Origin: CAJCIY01 sp036379355
GTDB taxonomy: Bacteria; Actinomycetota; Actinomycetes; Mycobacteriales; CAJCIY01
Assembly: GCA_036379355.1 (NCBI GenBank)
Contig: DASVGV010000070.1
Coordinates: forward strand, 1 to 56,090
Length of the DNA stretch: 56,090 nucleotides
Direction: 5' to 3'
Part shown: positions 55,548-56,090 of the stretch, piece by piece
Position numbering within the stretch: position 1 is the first letter of the stretch
Layout of the letters: each line of letters begins with the position of its first letter
Program-made: the position numbers and the translations under genes
Notes under the pieces: model-generated
What the model was told of the DNA's origin: nothing
Database searches by the model: none
Seen by the model: the letters and a program-made list of their open reading frames with translations, nothing else

Positions 55548-56090
55548 CCCGGGCCGGCCCTACGCGTCGCGCCCTGTCGGATGACCGTGCGTGCGGCGGT
55601 GGCCACGGCCCGGGGAAGCGACCGGCGGCCGGACACCGAACCGGGACCTGGAACGACGGGTCGGGACACCGCGTGGTCGGGGGCGCGCCGTGGGCGCCGG
55701 CAGAACTCGAGCAGCGGCTCGGCGAGACGGTCCCACCGCAGCTCGTCGGCCAGGGCGCGCACCTGCGCGCGGCAATGGGCCAGCTCCGCCGCGTCGCCCA
55801 GCAGGGCCTGCAGGGCCGCCGCCAGCCCGTCGACATCCTCCGGGTCGACGACCCGGCCGAGACCGCGGGTCCGGATCAGGTCGGCGAACACGTCACCGTC
55901 GGTCGCCACGATCGGCAGACCTGCCCACAGGTAGTCGAGCATCCGGGTGCGGAAGGAGAACGCGGTCTCGAGGTGCTCGAAGTGGCAGCTGACACCGAGG
56001 TCGGCGTCGGTCAGCCAGCGGGACCGCTCCTCGTACGGGACCCACCCCTCGTTGAAGAACACGACCGATCCCGTGAGGCCGAGCCGATCC
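55544..56090 (-). CDS. Glycosyltransferase (GT4-like), N-terminus beyond the window
   Basis: The frame runs from the TAG at 55544-55546 to the window edge without a start being required; 181 residues of the C-terminal half are visible. The GT-B donor site is represented by FFNEGWVPYEERSRWLTDADLGVSCHFEHLET, AFSFRTRMLDYLWAGLPIVATDGD and VDPEDVDGLAAALQALL. The C-terminus is Pro/Arg-rich. It converges with the tandem glycosyltransferase gene; the two stops share CTAG at 55544-55547. Confidence 0.85.
   Translation of the reverse strand, partial: DRLGLTGSVVFFNEGWVPYEERSRWLTDADLGVSCHFEHLETAFSFRTRMLDYLWAGLPIVATDGDVFADLIRTRGLGRVVDPEDVDGLAAALQALLGDAAELAHCRAQVRALADELRWDRLAEPLLEFCRRPRRAPDHAVSRPVVPGPGSVSGRRSLPRAVATAARTVIRQGATRRAGPG

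Noticed and set aside
1..56090. tRNA, rRNA, insertion sequence, phage or classical T-run terminators
   Set aside because: No cloverleaf-like stretch, transposase, integrase or inverted-repeat-bounded element was seen, and no stem followed by a T-run; intergenic gaps are nearly all under 200 bp.

Overview
The window is a gene-dense, very high-GC actinobacterial chromosome segment. The markers are MtrAB-LpqB, a WhiB-family [4Fe-4S] protein, the F420 genes fbiA/B/C, two-domain HPF, many GTG starts and TANNNT -10 hexamers placed 6-8 nt before start codons. No RNA gene, insertion sequence, phage gene or CRISPR array was found. Much of the right half follows the order I know from Mycobacterium tuberculosis (secA1, hpf, comF-like, lpqB, mtrB, mtrA, SIS protein, phosphomannomutase, zinc ribbon, metallopeptidase-like, whiB2, fbiA, fbiB, GDP-mannose pyrophosphorylase), so it is ordinary vertically inherited chromosome. 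The genus cannot be fixed from sequence alone; it is not a close Mycobacterium because a Tad locus, a secA-linked LuxR regulator and a locally encoded fbiC are present.

Left to right: (1) 1-993, a truncated secreted protein and the prfB 3' region with two inverted repeats. (2) 991-4541, prfB (RF2) divergent from a tightly coupled operon of a UDP-glucuronate decarboxylase-like SDR, a polyprenyl-phosphate-type GT2 and a methyltransferase. (3) 4575-9191, a Tad/Flp-type secretion and pilus operon (TadA, TadB, TadC, a small pilin-like protein, two TadE, one TadG-like). (4) 9299-10825, a DUF4193 protein and a lipoprotein. (5) 10838-15350, pruA, then DUF6912, patatin-like lipase and wax ester synthase/DGAT in one unit. 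(6) 15458-18148, a HAD hydrolase plus the CpaE-like ATPase and SAF protein, apparently the detached remainder of the Tad machinery. (7) 18276-20448, an excisionase-type HTH protein, an unknown protein, and a LysM/Rv3235 operon preceded by a helically phased 10-bp direct-repeat array. (8) 20467-25937, secA, a LuxR response regulator, hpf and comF-like. (9) 25996-32601, lpqB-mtrB-mtrA and a SIS isomerase-Trm112-phosphomannomutase operon. (10) 32653-39259, zinc ribbon, DUF3499, degenerate metallopeptidase, DUF5719, a giant membrane GT2 and whiB2. (11) 39412-47717, a 984-residue coiled-coil protein with a Lys/Ala/Pro repeat tail, fbiC, fbiA-fbiB and a small membrane protein. (12) 47732-56090, nucleotide-sugar and glycosyltransferase genes.

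Functionally the window joins protein export (SecA, Tad), envelope stress sensing (MtrAB-LpqB), mannose activation and envelope glycan assembly (phosphomannomutase, GDP-mannose pyrophosphorylase, epimerases, about seven glycosyltransferases), F420 biosynthesis and neutral lipid storage. The points most worth a second look are the phased repeat array at 19120-19169, a leaderless 9-codon upstream ORF translationally coupled to a glycosyltransferase (52936-52965), a probable CTG start of mtrB, the coiled-coil KAP-tail protein inside the F420 region, and the split Tad locus.
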